From assembly GCA_934378195.1 (NCBI GenBank), contig CAKRPO010000010.1, positions 1 to 54,657 on the forward strand: 54,657 nucleotides of DNA. The letters are read 5' to 3'. The notes under the pieces were generated by a model. It was not told the origin of the DNA. It ran no database searches and saw only the letters and a program-made list of their open reading frames with translations. Positions 23,294 through 32,448 of the stretch are shown in pieces. Positions within the stretch are counted from its first letter, which is position 1. Every line of letters begins with the position of its first letter. The position numbers and the translations under genes are program-made. Source of the stretch: an uncultured Blautia sp. Its GTDB lineage: Bacteria > Bacillota > Clostridia > Lachnospirales > Lachnospiraceae.

Positions 23294-23947
23294 GTGGAAG
23301 CAAAACAGATTTCAAAAGCTGTGATCAAGAGACTGCCGCGTTACTATAGATACCTTGGTGAGCTTCTGGAGGATAACGTAGAGAGAATTTCTTCCAATGA
23401 TCTTAGTAAGAAAATGCGTGTTACAGCGTCTCAGATACGTCAGGATCTGAATAATTTCGGGGGATTTGGACAGCAGGGATACGGTTATAATGTAAAATAT
23501 CTTTATACAGAGATCGGTAAGATTCTGGGACTGGATACGGTACATCCAATGATCATTGTAGGAGCCGGTAACCTGGGACAGGCACTTGCCAATTATGTGG
23601 AATTTGAGAAGAGAGGATTTAAGCTGGCCGGTATTTTCGATGTAAATCCGGTACTTGAAGGAATCGCGGTTCGTGGAATCGAGATTCAGATGATCAGTGA
23701 TCTTCCTTTCTTTATGAAAGAAAACAATATTGAGATTGCAATTCTGACACTGCCGAAGAATAAGGCACGTGATATGGCGGAGATTCTGATCGAGAATGGA
23801 ATCAAGGCTATCTGGAATTTTGCACATATCGATCTGGATACACCGGACGATGTAATTGTGGAGAATGTTCATCTTTCAGAGAGTCTGATGACATTATCTT
23901 ACAATCTCAGTCAGTATCGTCAGGAACATATAGACGATGAGAAATAA
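23294..23947 (+). CDS. rex: Redox-sensing transcriptional repressor Rex
   Basis: 217 residues from a GTG start (GGAGGGACGAACG upstream). The N-terminal winged helix (ISKAVIKRLPRYYRYL..RISSNDLSKKMRVTASQIRQDL) and FGGFGQQGYGYNV are diagnostic. The Rossmann domain has GAGNLGQALANY and FDVNP, and the C-terminus swaps between subunits. Rex senses the NADH/NAD+ ratio and releases operators when NADH rises, derepressing fermentative and reductive genes. Redox genes in the window (nfnAB at 29958-32239) are natural targets. It leads a group with nnr and alr on the same strand. Confidence 0.97.
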   Translation: MEAKQISKAVIKRLPRYYRYLGELLEDNVERISSNDLSKKMRVTASQIRQDLNNFGGFGQQGYGYNVKYLYTEIGKILGLDTVHPMIIVGAGNLGQALANYVEFEKRGFKLAGIFDVNPVLEGIAVRGIEIQMISDLPFFMKENNIEIAILTLPKNKARDMAEILIENGIKAIWNFAHIDLDTPDDVIVENVHLSESLMTLSYNLSQYRQEHIDDEK

Positions 23948-24065
23948 GCAGCACTTATAAGTGAGAGATGACATTGGCTGTTACCTGGCTCCTTATGACA
24001 AGGAGACCGTGTAATGGCCTTTTATGCTATGAAGAATTGCAAAGCAGCAGTTGAGGTAGAGAGTA

Positions 24066-25598
24066 ATGAAGAGGATTGTTACCTGTAAAGAGATGAAAGC
24101 CCTGGATGAAAATACAATTGAGAAGATGGGGGTTCCGTCCTGCGTTTTGATGGAACGTGCGGCATTGAAGGTCGCAGAAGAAATAGAAAGACATCTGAAT
24201 GGCAGCAAACAGCAGGAACGTATCCTCTGTGTCTGCGGAAGTGGAAATAACGGAGGAGATGGTGTGGCGATTGCCCGGATTCTGCAACTGCATGGCTATC
24301 AGACACAGCTGTACCTCGTGGGAAATCCAGATCATCGGACGGAGGAAATGCAGAGACAGCTGGATATTGCGGCAAACTATCAGGTGCCTGTTGCGAATAA
24401 CCTGGAAACAGAGGAATATACTACTATAGTAGATGCCATTTTCGGCGTTGGACTGAGTCGTCCGGTGGAAGGCAGGTATAGAGATGTGCTTGCGGCATTG
24501 AATCAGATGGATGCCTGGAAAGTGGCGGTGGACATTCCTTCTGGGGTAAATGGCGATACAGGGGAAGAACTTGGAATTGCTTTTCGAGCGAATCTGACTG
24601 TGACATTTGCATTTCGAAAGGCCGGTTTGTGTCTGTATCCTGGCAGGAAATTTGCAGGAAAAGTGATCGTTGCTGACGTTGGCATCTACGAAGCTCAGGA
24701 AGCGCAGACATACTTATGGCAGACAGAAAGTGCGGACATTTGTTATCTGCCAGATAAAATACCGGACGGAAATAAGGGAACGTTTGGTAAAGTCCTCGTG
24801 GTTGCGGGAAGTGCCGGGATGTGCGGGGCAGCTTATCTCAGTGCATCAGGTGCATTTGCAGTCGGTGCCGGAATGGTAAAGATCGTCACACCGGAAGAAA
24901 ATCGTATTCCGCTTCAGACAATGCTGCCGGAGGCAATGTTGGATTGTTGCGATGAATATGAAAAGGATTTTGCATGGTGCGATGTAGTGGTGATCGGCCC
25001 GGGACTTGGCATTTCAGAAAAAACAGCAGATAAAGTACAATGGTTTCTGAAAGCTGCGGCAAAGGAAGGAAAACCACTTGTATTGGATGCGGACGGTCTG
25101 AATCTTCTGGCGCAGCACTCGGAATGGAGAATCTGGCTGGGCACACATGTAGTGATGACGCCACATATGGGTGAGATGAGCCGACTGACGGGAAAAACAG
25201 TTTCTGAACTTCAGATGGATCGTATTACAGCAGCCCGTGAGCTGGCAGCAGAGACTGGCGCAGTGTGTGTACTGAAGGATGCGTGTACAGTAACAGCTGC
25301 ACCAGATGGTACTGCATGGATCAGTCTGGAGGGAAATCCGGGGATGGCAACTGCCGGAAGCGGTGATGTACTGTCGGGGATTCTGGCAGGAGTGCAGGCG
25401 ATGTTTTTGCATGAGGCGTCTGCATTTGCGGATACAGGCAGACATGCAGCGCTGGGAGTAATGCTTCATGGAATAGCCGGAGACCTGGCGGCAGAAGAAG
25501 TCGGAATGGCAGGTATGAAAGCAGGAGATATCGTACGAGGAGCCGCAAAGGCTTTAAAAAATAAACAAGACACCGGAATATCTGAGCAAACCAGATAA
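24066..25598 (+). CDS. nnr: Bifunctional NAD(P)H-hydrate epimerase / ADP-dependent NAD(P)H-hydrate dehydratase
   Basis: 510 residues with two domains. The N-terminal epimerase (1-215) shows VCGSGNNGGDGVAIARIL and DAIFGVGLSRPVEG. The C-terminal ribokinase-like dehydratase (225-500) shows GKVLVVAGSAGMCGAA, VLDADGLNLL, TPHMGEMSRL and NPGMATAGSGDVLSGIL. Together they repair NADHX and NADPHX, the hydrated forms of reduced cofactors. The gene follows rex by about 120 bases and precedes alr by 15. No holo-ACP synthase gene lies between rex and nnr, which is seen in some relatives. Confidence 0.96.
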   Translation: MKRIVTCKEMKALDENTIEKMGVPSCVLMERAALKVAEEIERHLNGSKQQERILCVCGSGNNGGDGVAIARILQLHGYQTQLYLVGNPDHRTEEMQRQLDIAANYQVPVANNLETEEYTTIVDAIFGVGLSRPVEGRYRDVLAALNQMDAWKVAVDIPSGVNGDTGEELGIAFRANLTVTFAFRKAGLCLYPGRKFAGKVIVADVGIYEAQEAQTYLWQTESADICYLPDKIPDGNKGTFGKVLVVAGSAGMCGAAYLSASGAFAVGAGMVKIVTPEENRIPLQTMLPEAMLDCCDEYEKDFAWCDVVVIGPGLGISEKTADKVQWFLKAAAKEGKPLVLDADGLNLLAQHSEWRIWLGTHVVMTPHMGEMSRLTGKTVSELQMDRITAARELAAETGAVCVLKDACTVTAAPDGTAWISLEGNPGMATAGSGDVLSGILAGVQAMFLHEASAFADTGRHAALGVMLHGIAGDLAAEEVGMAGMKAGDIVRGAAKALKNKQDTGISEQTR

Positions 25599-25613
25599 GA
25601 AGAGGAGTGTATC

Positions 25614-26780
25614 ATGAAGAAATTTGAGAGAATCAAAGCAGTTGTTTCATTGGATGCAATTGCACACAATTTTGAAGAAATGAAGAAAAATATTGCAGAC
25701 GGCACAAAGATCGTGGCAGTGATCAAGGCAGATGGCTATGGACATGGCGCAGAAGCAATTGCCCGTCTTGTTGGAGGGTATGATTATATCTGGGGATTTG
25801 CGACAGCAACGGCTGAAGAAGCGATTCAGTTGAAGGATGCAGGCATTGAGAAACCAGTGCTGATTCTGGGACTTGTGTTTGAAGAATACTTCCAGGAACT
25901 GATCAAAAAAGAAGTGCGTATGACGGTCTGTACGTATGATATGGCAAAAGCACTTTCTGATGAGGCACTCCGTCAGGGCAGACAGGTACATATCCATATT
26001 GGACTGGATACAGGAATGAGCCGTATTGGTTTTGCAGATAAACCGGAAAGTGTGGATGTGATCAAAAAGATTGCGGCACTTCCAAATGTTGAGATTGAAG
26101 GATTGTTTACGCATTTTGCAAGAGCAGATGAGACAGACAAGGCGCCGGCAGTAGAGCAGCTGGAGCGTTATCTTGCATTCGTAGAACTTCTGGAGAAAGC
26201 TGGCGTACAGATTCCACTGAAGCATTGTTCCAACAGCGCGGGAATCATCCGCATGCCGGAGGCCAATATGAATATGGTGCGTGCAGGAATCACGATTTAT
26301 GGTATCTATCCGTCCAATGAGGTGGAAAGAGATATTGTGAAACTGATTCCGGCAATGGAACTGAAAAGCCATGTGTCTTATGTGAAAAATCTTCCGGCAG
26401 GAACGGCGATCAGCTATGGCGGAACGTTTGCATCCGAAAAAGATCTTTGTATTGCGACGATTCCGGTCGGTTATGCAGATGGATATCCGAGAACACTTTC
26501 CAATAAGGGCTGGGTCCTGATCCATGGGCAGAAGGCGCCGATCCTTGGAAGAGTCTGCATGGACCAGTTTATGGTAGATGTGACAGATATTCCGGATGTA
26601 AAACATGGAGATGAGGTCACGCTGATCGGTAAAGACGGAGATGAATTTATCAGCATCGAGACTTTGGGGGACATGTCCGGCAGGTTTTCTTATGAATTTG
26701 CCTGCAATATCAGTAAACGTGTGCCAAGAGTCTATATAAAAGACGGCAGAGAATGGGGAGATCTGACCTTCTTTGAATAA
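25614..26780 (+). CDS. alr: Alanine racemase
   Basis: 388 residues. The PLP lysine is Lys38 (AVIKADGYGHG). HIGLDTGMSRIGF, the catalytic-tyrosine segment AISYGGTF, PVGYADGYPR and GRVCMDQFMVDVT are all family signatures. It converts L- to D-alanine for peptidoglycan. AGAAGAGGAG precedes the start, and the gene is 15 bases from nnr, so they share a transcript. A MazF-type gene follows 133 bases downstream, the common Firmicutes alr-ndoA order, but without the antitoxin. Confidence 0.97.
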   Translation: MKKFERIKAVVSLDAIAHNFEEMKKNIADGTKIVAVIKADGYGHGAEAIARLVGGYDYIWGFATATAEEAIQLKDAGIEKPVLILGLVFEEYFQELIKKEVRMTVCTYDMAKALSDEALRQGRQVHIHIGLDTGMSRIGFADKPESVDVIKKIAALPNVEIEGLFTHFARADETDKAPAVEQLERYLAFVELLEKAGVQIPLKHCSNSAGIIRMPEANMNMVRAGITIYGIYPSNEVERDIVKLIPAMELKSHVSYVKNLPAGTAISYGGTFASEKDLCIATIPVGYADGYPRTLSNKGWVLIHGQKAPILGRVCMDQFMVDVTDIPDVKHGDEVTLIGKDGDEFISIETLGDMSGRFSYEFACNISKRVPRVYIKDGREWGDLTFFE

Positions 26781-26913
26781 ACAGGACCGGCATGGAACGG
26801 CCGGGAAAGACCGCGGAAATTGAAAGAATCAGCGGCAGAAATACCACGCATGTATACACAGAAGAAAAATGGAAATACTAATTCCAGAGAAAAAAGAATC
26901 GGAGTGTGATTGT

Positions 26914-27261
26914 GTGGTAATTAAAAGAGGGGATATTTTTTATGCAGATTTGAGACCGGTCGTGGGCAGCGAACAGGGAGGTGTCCGCCCGGTGCTGATC
27001 ATTCAGAATGATGTAGGCAACCGGCACAGCCCGACGGTCATCTGCGCAGCGATTACGTCAAAGATGAATAAGGCAAAGCTGCCGACGCATATTGAGATCG
27101 ATGCATCCTCGTATGGGATTGAGAAGGACTCAGTGATCCTTTTAGAGCAGCTGCGTACGATCGATAAAAAAAGGCTGAAAGATAAGGTGTGTCATCTGGA
27201 TCAGACAATGCTGGACCGGGTCAATCATGCCCTTGAAATCAGCCTTGAGCTTACTTTTTAG
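26914..27261 (+). CDS. ndoA: MazF/PemK-type endoribonuclease (EndoA-like)
   Basis: About 115 residues if started at the GTG at 26914 (GGAG 8 bases upstream), which aligns the start [26 protein letters not shown] with B. subtilis EndoA; an ATG at 26869 would add 15 atypical residues. Further motifs are [18 protein letters not shown] and [16 protein letters not shown]. MazF enzymes cut single-stranded mRNA at short sequences, UACAU in EndoA. The usual antitoxin gene upstream (ndoAI) is absent: only 88 bases separate alr from the longest frame. Confidence 0.9.
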   Translation: MVIKRGDIFYADLRPVVGSEQGGVRPVLIIQNDVGNRHSPTVICAAITSKMNKAKLPTHIEIDASSYGIEKDSVILLEQLRTIDKKRLKDKVCHLDQTMLDRVNHALEISLELTF

Positions 27262-27271
27262 GCTGTTATCC

Positions 27272-27300
27272 TTGACGAACAGAATCTAAAGTGCTATATT
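27272..27300 (+). promoter_or_regulatory. Promoter of the CBS protein-yebC unit
   Basis: TTGACG (27272-27277) and TATATT (27295-27300) with 17-base spacing. About 73 bases of leader precede the next start. Confidence 0.55.
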
Positions 27301-27373
27301 TTATCAGTAATTATGCTGATTTGCGGATTTATATTCAGCGTAAATAACAGATTACGGAAGGAACAGATACAAA

Positions 27374-28321
27374 ATGGACGATGGCAGTCGATTGCCCCGT
27401 ACGGGGCCGGCGAAGGTAATAGACTGGATCAGTAGATTTGTTTCACGGTTTCTGCATTTCTTTACAGGAAAGCAGGAAGAGGCCGTGACAGAAAAGGAAA
27501 TCATCTCTATGGTGGATGAGGCTCACGAGAAGGGAGTCCTACAGAAGGATGAAGCAGAGATGATCCAGAATATTTTTGATTTTGAAGACAAAGAAGTCGG
27601 TGCGGTCATGACACACAGAAGTAGTGTGGCTGCTTTTGCGATGGATGATCTGCTCAAGGATGTCGTGGATCATATGATGGAAGAGGGAAATTCCCGTTAC
27701 CCGGTCTGCGGAGAAGATATGGATGATATCCGTGGTCTGATCCATTATAAAGATGCACTGAAGTTTTATACACAGAATCCATGGGCGAAGTATAAGCCAT
27801 TAAAAGAGCTCCCGGGACTGATCCGCAAAGCAACGTTTGTTCCGGAGACCAGAAACATTGGACAGCTTTTTCGTACGATGCAGGCCAGACAGGTACATAT
27901 GGCAGTTGTTCTGGATGAGTATGGACAGACAGCAGGAATCGTGACAATGGAGGATATCCTGGAAGAAATTGTAGGAGATATTTTTGACGAATACGATGAG
28001 AGTAAGGATACATTCCGGCCACAGGTAGACAACAGTATTATCATCGATGGACTTGCCAGCCTGGATGATGTGGAACAGGAGCTGGATATCGACTTCGGAG
28101 ATGTGGAGATGGAGACACTGAATGGTTATCTGACAGAGTTTCTGGGACACATTCCATCCAGTGAAGATCTGGACAAAGAGATTGTTGCAAACGGCTACCG
28201 ATTTAAGATTCTTTCGCTTGGAAACAGAACAATCGGAAGAGTACGGGCCGAAAAAATAAATGACAAAGAAACAAAAGGAGAGAGTGAGAAATGTCAGGAC
28301 ATTCAAAATTCGCAAACATAA
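27374..28321 (+). CDS. CBS-domain protein of the CorC/HlyC (hemolysin-like) family
   Basis: 315 residues. After a short amphipathic start comes [48 protein letters not shown], the usual link to two CBS domains (about 70-195), then a CorC_HlyC domain with [33 protein letters not shown]. The DUF21 membrane region of larger relatives is missing, so it is a soluble, CorC-like form. CBS pairs bind adenine nucleotides, and CorC proteins are linked to Mg2+/Co2+ efflux. The 3' end overlaps yebC by 31 bases. Confidence 0.9.
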   Translation: MDDGSRLPRTGPAKVIDWISRFVSRFLHFFTGKQEEAVTEKEIISMVDEAHEKGVLQKDEAEMIQNIFDFEDKEVGAVMTHRSSVAAFAMDDLLKDVVDHMMEEGNSRYPVCGEDMDDIRGLIHYKDALKFYTQNPWAKYKPLKELPGLIRKATFVPETRNIGQLFRTMQARQVHMAVVLDEYGQTAGIVTMEDILEEIVGDIFDEYDESKDTFRPQVDNSIIIDGLASLDDVEQELDIDFGDVEMETLNGYLTEFLGHIPSSEDLDKEIVANGYRFKILSLGNRTIGRVRAEKINDKETKGESEKCQDIQNSQT

Positions 28322-29034
28322 AGCACAAAAAGGAAAAAAATGACGCAAAAAAAGGTAAAGTATTCACCGTGATCGGTCGTGAAATCGTTATGGCGGTTAA
28401 GGCTGGCGGCCCGGACCCGAACAACAACAGTAAGCTTCGTGACGTTATCGCAAAAGCAAAAGCAAACAACATGCCGAATGATACGATCGAGCGTGGTATC
28501 AAGAAAGCAGCCGGTGCTGATTCTGCTGACAGTTATGAGCGTGCTACATATGAAGGATATGGCCCGAACGGTGTTGCAATCATCGTTGAGACTCTGACTG
28601 ATAACAAGAATCGTACAGCAAGTAATGTAAGAAATGCATTCACCAAGGGATACGGAAGCATTGGAACACAGGGATGTGTATCTTTTATGTTTGACCAGAA
28701 AGGGCAGATCATTATCGATAAGGAAGAACTGGAAGATGAATGCGGCGAGATGGATGCAGATGAGCTGATGATGACAGCTCTTGACGCGGGTGCAGAAGAC
28801 TTTAACGAAGAAGAAGACAGCTTCGAAGTTCTGACAGCACCGGATGATTTCAGCGCTGTTCGAGAAGCTCTTGAAAAAGCTGGAATTCCGATGGTAGAAG
28901 CTCAGGTTGCTATGGTTCCGCAGACCTATGTAGATCTGACAGATGAAAAGGATGTCAAGAATCTGCAGAGAACGCTGGATCTTCTTGATGAGGATGATGA
29001 CGTTACTGACGTATGGACAAACTGGAACGAATGA
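28291..29034 (+). CDS. yebC: YebC/PmpR/TACO1-family protein
   Basis: 247 residues, normal length. The N-terminal [23 protein letters not shown] is the family signature, followed by [28 protein letters not shown] and the acidic C-terminal domain. Once called a transcription regulator, the family is now also linked to helping ribosomes through proline stretches. The ATG at 28291 lies within the end of the CBS gene, preceded by AGGAGAGAGTGAGAA. A terminator hairpin follows whose 3' arm holds the next gene's ribosome binding site. Confidence 0.95.
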   Translation: MSGHSKFANIKHKKEKNDAKKGKVFTVIGREIVMAVKAGGPDPNNNSKLRDVIAKAKANNMPNDTIERGIKKAAGADSADSYERATYEGYGPNGVAIIVETLTDNKNRTASNVRNAFTKGYGSIGTQGCVSFMFDQKGQIIIDKEELEDECGEMDADELMMTALDAGAEDFNEEEDSFEVLTAPDDFSAVREALEKAGIPMVEAQVAMVPQTYVDLTDEKDVKNLQRTLDLLDEDDDVTDVWTNWNE

Positions 29035-29083
29035 TCTTTCAGGATTCTGGGCGGATGTATAATAAGTGATTTTTTTACACAAG

Positions 29084-29123
29084 ATACCTTCATGAACTTT
29101 CAAATTTCATGGAGGTATTTTTT
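29084..29123 (+). terminator. yebC terminator that encloses the tepA ribosome binding site
   Basis: ATACCTTCATGAA (29084-29096) pairs with TTCATGGAGGTAT (29106-29118) over 13 bp including one G-T, followed by six Ts that run straight into the tepA ATG at 29124. GGAGG is within the 3' arm. Read-through RNA would thus fold away its own ribosome binding site. Confidence 0.75.
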
Positions 29124-29840
29124 ATGTCCGAAAAAGAGCTGGAAAAGAACAAGCAGCAGGAATTGGAAAAAGATGAAAAGCAGAATGAACAGATAAAAGA
29201 AATGGGGGAACTGACTCTGGATCAGAATCCAAAGAGACACCGGATCGAACTGCTGACGATTATTGGTGAGGTAGAAGGTCATGATACGGCACCGTCCCAG
29301 AGTAAGACAACGAAGTATGAACATGTTCTGCCAAAGCTTGCCATGATCGAGGACGATGAGGAGGTAGAAGGTCTCCTGATTCTGCTGAATACCGTCGGCG
29401 GTGATGTAGAGGCCGGGCTTGCTATTGCAGAAATGATCGCATCGTTAAGTGTGCCGACTGTGTCTCTGGTCCTGGGAGGTGGGCATTCTATCGGTGTTCC
29501 TATGGCGGTATCTGCGGATTATTCTTTTGCAGTACCGAGTGCTACCATGGTCATTCATCCAGTGCGCTCGAGCGGCATGTTTATTGGTGTTGCGCAGACA
29601 TACCGGAATATGGAAAAAATTCAGGACCGTATTACAGGGTTTGTTGCAGCTCATTCAGGAGCTTCCAAGGAACGACTGGAAGAATTGATGCTGGATACCA
29701 GTCAACTGGTCAAGGATGTGGGAACGCTTCTGGAAGGGGAGGAAGCGGTAAAAGAAGGACTGATCGATGAGATTGGCGGTATTCGGGAAGCTCTTTCAAA
29801 ATTGCATCAGATGATTGACGAAAAAAATAATAAAATATAA
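29124..29840 (+). CDS. tepA: ClpP-like serine peptidase, TepA family
   Basis: 238 residues from the ATG at 29124 (GGAGG at 29111-29115). After a charged N-terminal tail (EKELEKNKQQELEKDEKQNEQ) comes the ClpP fold: LLILLNTVGGDVEAGLAIAEMI, nucleophile Ser122 (LGGGHSIGVPMA) and His145 (TMVIHPVRSSGMF). TepA of B. subtilis is a cytosolic ClpP relative associated with protein secretion or signal peptide degradation. It sits between yebC and nfnA, with its ribosome binding site embedded in a hairpin. Confidence 0.88.
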   Translation: MSEKELEKNKQQELEKDEKQNEQIKEMGELTLDQNPKRHRIELLTIIGEVEGHDTAPSQSKTTKYEHVLPKLAMIEDDEEVEGLLILLNTVGGDVEAGLAIAEMIASLSVPTVSLVLGGGHSIGVPMAVSADYSFAVPSATMVIHPVRSSGMFIGVAQTYRNMEKIQDRITGFVAAHSGASKERLEELMLDTSQLVKDVGTLLEGEEAVKEGLIDEIGGIREALSKLHQMIDEKNNKI

Positions 29841-29889
29841 AAAATTGTGAAAAAAAAGACAGTTTTATGCATCTTTATAAATGTTTTCC

Positions 29890-29918
29890 TTGTCATACAG
29901 TCGATTTTAGCGTATTAT
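29890..29918 (+). promoter_or_regulatory. Promoter of nfnAB
   Basis: TTGTCA (29890-29895) and TATTAT (29913-29918), 17 bases apart. A TTGTGAA half-site at 29845-29851 upstream resembles one arm of a Rex box; the partner arm is not clear. Confidence 0.55.
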
Positions 29919-29957
29919 TATTAGAGGATTGAATGAAAATATGCTAGGAGGGAAACC

Positions 29958-30845
29958 ATGTATAAGATTTTAAAAGCTGAGACACTGGCAGCGAAGATTC
30001 ATCTTATGGTTGTTCATGCACCGCGTGTTGCAAGCCATTGCCAGCCAGGACAATTTATCATCGTAAAAATGGATGAGAAGGGCGAGAGAATCCCGCTTAC
30101 AATCTGTGATTATGACCGTGAAGAAGGAACTATCACAATCGTGTTCCAGGAAGTAGGAGCATCTACGATCAAGATGTCCGAATTAAAAGCAGGAGATTCT
30201 TTCCGCGATTTTGTAGGACCTCTGGGATGTCCTTCTGAGTTTGTTCACGAAGACATTGAAGAACTCAAGAAAAAGAAAATGGTATTTGTTGCCGGAGGTG
30301 TTGGTACAGCACCGGTTTACCCACAGGTAAAATGGCTTCATGAGCATGGAATCACAGCAGATGTAATTCTTGGTTCCAAGACAAAGGATATGGTAATTCT
30401 TGAGAAAGAACTGGCAGCTGTTTCCAACCTTTATGTTACAACAGATGACGGATCTTATGGACGTTCCGGTATGGTAACAAAGACTCTGGAAGACCTTGTT
30501 ACAAACGAAGGAAAGAGCTATGATGTCTGTGTTGCGATCGGACCGATGATCATGATGAAATTTGTCTGTCTTCTTACCAAGAAGCTTGGCATTCATACAA
30601 TTGTCAGCATGAACCCGATCATGGTTGATGGAACTGGTATGTGTGGTGCATGTCGTCTCCAGGTTGGCGATGAGATCAAATTTGCCTGCGTAGACGGACC
30701 GGAATTCGACGGACATCTCGTTGATTTCGATCAGGCTATGAAGAGAAGCCAGATGTACAAGACTGAAGAGGGTCGTGCATTACTGAAGCTTCAGGAAGGC
30801 GATACCCATCACGGTGGATGCGGACAGTGCGGAGGTGACAAGTAA
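29958..30845 (+). CDS. nfnA: NADH-dependent ferredoxin:NADP+ oxidoreductase, subunit A
   Basis: 295 residues of the dihydroorotate-dehydrogenase-electron-transfer-like family: an FAD domain (CQPGQFIIVKM..IPLTICDYD), an NAD domain (FVAGGVGTAPVYPQVKWL) and a [2Fe-2S] site (GTGMCGACRLQVGDEIKFACVDGPEFDGH). With NfnB it forms the bifurcating transhydrogenase that couples NADH and reduced ferredoxin to NADP+. The protein ends in a Cys/Gly-rich tail (HHGGCGQCGGDK). Its stop overlaps the nfnB start by one base (TAATG). GGAGGGAAACC precedes the ATG. Confidence 0.92.
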   Translation: MYKILKAETLAAKIHLMVVHAPRVASHCQPGQFIIVKMDEKGERIPLTICDYDREEGTITIVFQEVGASTIKMSELKAGDSFRDFVGPLGCPSEFVHEDIEELKKKKMVFVAGGVGTAPVYPQVKWLHEHGITADVILGSKTKDMVILEKELAAVSNLYVTTDDGSYGRSGMVTKTLEDLVTNEGKSYDVCVAIGPMIMMKFVCLLTKKLGIHTIVSMNPIMVDGTGMCGACRLQVGDEIKFACVDGPEFDGHLVDFDQAMKRSQMYKTEEGRALLKLQEGDTHHGGCGQCGGDK

Positions 30846-32239
30846 TGGCAGATGCAAAAATGTTAAATAAAGTGCCTGTAAGAGAACAGGATCCGAAGGT
30901 ACGTGCAACAAACTTTGAGGAAGTTTGTCTTGGATACAATCAGGAAGAAGCTATGGAAGAGGCACAGAGATGCCTTGGCTGTAAGAAACCGAAGTGTGTA
31001 GAGGGATGCCCGGTATCCATCAACATTCCTGGATTTATCGAACACATCAAAGAAGGAAATATCGAAGAGGCCTACAAAGTGATCGGATTATCTTCCGCAC
31101 TTCCGGCTATCTGCGGACGTGTATGTCCTCAGGAATCCCAGTGCGAGGGACAGTGTATCCGTGGTAAGAAGGGTGAAGCTGTTTCTATCGGTAAACTGGA
31201 AAGATTCGTTGCTGACTATGCTCTGGAACACGATATCAAACCAGTTGGCGCAGAAGTAAAGAACGGACACAAGGTTGCAGTGATCGGTTCCGGTCCGTCC
31301 GGACTTACCTGTGCAGGAGATCTTGCAAAGGCCGGTTATGATGTAACTGTATTTGAAGCTCTTCATGAGCTTGGCGGTGTTCTTGTTTATGGTATTCCGG
31401 AATTCCGTCTTCCAAAACAGAAAGTTGTTAAGAAAGAGATCGAGAAAGTTAAAGAACTCGGTGTTAAATTCGAAACAAACGTTGTTATCGGTAAATCCAC
31501 AACCATCGATCAGCTGATCGAAGAGGAAGGATTTGAAGCTGTATTCATCGGCTCCGGTGCAGGTCTTCCGATGTTCATGGGAATCCCGGGCGAGAACGCA
31601 AGTGGTGTATTCTCTGCAAACGAATATCTGACAAGAAGCAACCTGATGAAAGCATTCGATGATTCTTATGATACACCGATTGCAGCAGGCAAGAAAGTTG
31701 CTGTTGTCGGTGGTGGTAACGTAGCAATGGATGCTGCAAGAACAGCACTGAGACTTGGAGCAGAAGTACATATCGTATACAGAAGAAGTGAAGCAGAGCT
31801 TCCTGCACGAGCAGAAGAAGTTCATCACGCTAAAGAAGAAGGAATCATCTTTGATCTTCTTACCAATCCGAAGGAAATCCTTGTGGATGAGAACGGACAT
31901 GTAAGTGGCATGAAGGTTGTTAAGATGGAACTGGGCGAGCCGGATGCATCTGGAAGAAGACGTCCTGTTGAGATTCCAGGTTCTGAGTATGACATGGATG
32001 TTGACACAGTTATCATGTCACTCGGTACTTCTCCGAACCCGCTGATCTCTTCTACAACCAAGGGACTTGAGATCAACAAGAGAAGATGTATCGTTGCTGA
32101 AGAAGAAACAGGTAAGACATCCAAAGACGGTGTATATGCCGGTGGAGATGCTGTTACAGGTGCAGCTACCGTTATCCTTGCAATGGGAGCCGGTAAAGCT
32201 GGTGCCAGAGGTATCGATGAATATCTGAAAAATAAATAA
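30845..32239 (+). CDS. nfnB: NADH-dependent ferredoxin:NADP+ oxidoreductase, subunit B (GltA/GltD-like)
   Basis: 464 residues of the glutamate synthase small-subunit type. N-terminal cysteines for two [4Fe-4S] clusters (CLGCKKPKCVEGCPVSINIPGFI; CGRVCPQESQCEGQC) are followed by an FAD fold (VIGSGPSGLTCAGDLAKAG) and a NADP fold (VVGGGNVAMDAARTALRLG), ending with GGDAVTGAATVILAMGAGKAGA. No glutamate synthase large subunit is nearby and the partner is nfnA, so the Nfn role is more likely than glutamate synthase. A terminator follows. Confidence 0.93.
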   Translation: MADAKMLNKVPVREQDPKVRATNFEEVCLGYNQEEAMEEAQRCLGCKKPKCVEGCPVSINIPGFIEHIKEGNIEEAYKVIGLSSALPAICGRVCPQESQCEGQCIRGKKGEAVSIGKLERFVADYALEHDIKPVGAEVKNGHKVAVIGSGPSGLTCAGDLAKAGYDVTVFEALHELGGVLVYGIPEFRLPKQKVVKKEIEKVKELGVKFETNVVIGKSTTIDQLIEEEGFEAVFIGSGAGLPMFMGIPGENASGVFSANEYLTRSNLMKAFDDSYDTPIAAGKKVAVVGGGNVAMDAARTALRLGAEVHIVYRRSEAELPARAEEVHHAKEEGIIFDLLTNPKEILVDENGHVSGMKVVKMELGEPDASGRRRPVEIPGSEYDMDVDTVIMSLGTSPNPLISSTTKGLEINKRRCIVAEEETGKTSKDGVYAGGDAVTGAATVILAMGAGKAGARGIDEYLKNK

Positions 32240-32250
32240 GTTCTAAGAGC

Positions 32251-32292
32251 AGGGCCTCCCGACGCAGAGATGTGACCGGGAGGTCCTTTTTG
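32251..32292 (+). terminator. Terminator of nfnAB
   Basis: AGGGCCTCCCG (32251-32261) pairs with CGGGAGGTCCT (32277-32287) with one G-T, followed by TTTTTG. Confidence 0.85.
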
Positions 32293-32331
32293 TTTTGTGT
32301 AAAAACAGAACAGGAGTTCTTTTTTGCTGTC

Positions 32332-32360
32332 TTGTAAGTTCTTTGGGAATGTGTTATACT
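32332..32360 (+). promoter_or_regulatory. Extended -10 promoter of uppP
   Basis: TTGTAA (32332-32337), 17 bases, TATACT (32355-32360) with TGT before it. The 88-base leader can form a 9-bp hairpin at 32397-32418, of unknown role. Confidence 0.6.
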
Positions 32361-32448
32361 ATCCACTGTTAATATGCCTTTATAGGCGATTGCGAGGCTT
32401 TGTTCTATAGAGCGAAGCACAGATTAGTTGAAAGAAAAGGATAAAAAT

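Noticed and set aside
24014..24088. 24-codon frame between rex and nnr
   Set aside because: No ribosome binding site or recognisable features, and it overlaps the nnr start.
25647..26606. Long minus-strand frame opposite alr
   Set aside because: Cys/His/Ile-rich translation with no ribosome binding site; it is the antisense of a well-identified gene.
31088..31900. Long minus-strand frame opposite nfnB
   Set aside because: Antisense of a conserved enzyme, with composition unlike a real protein.
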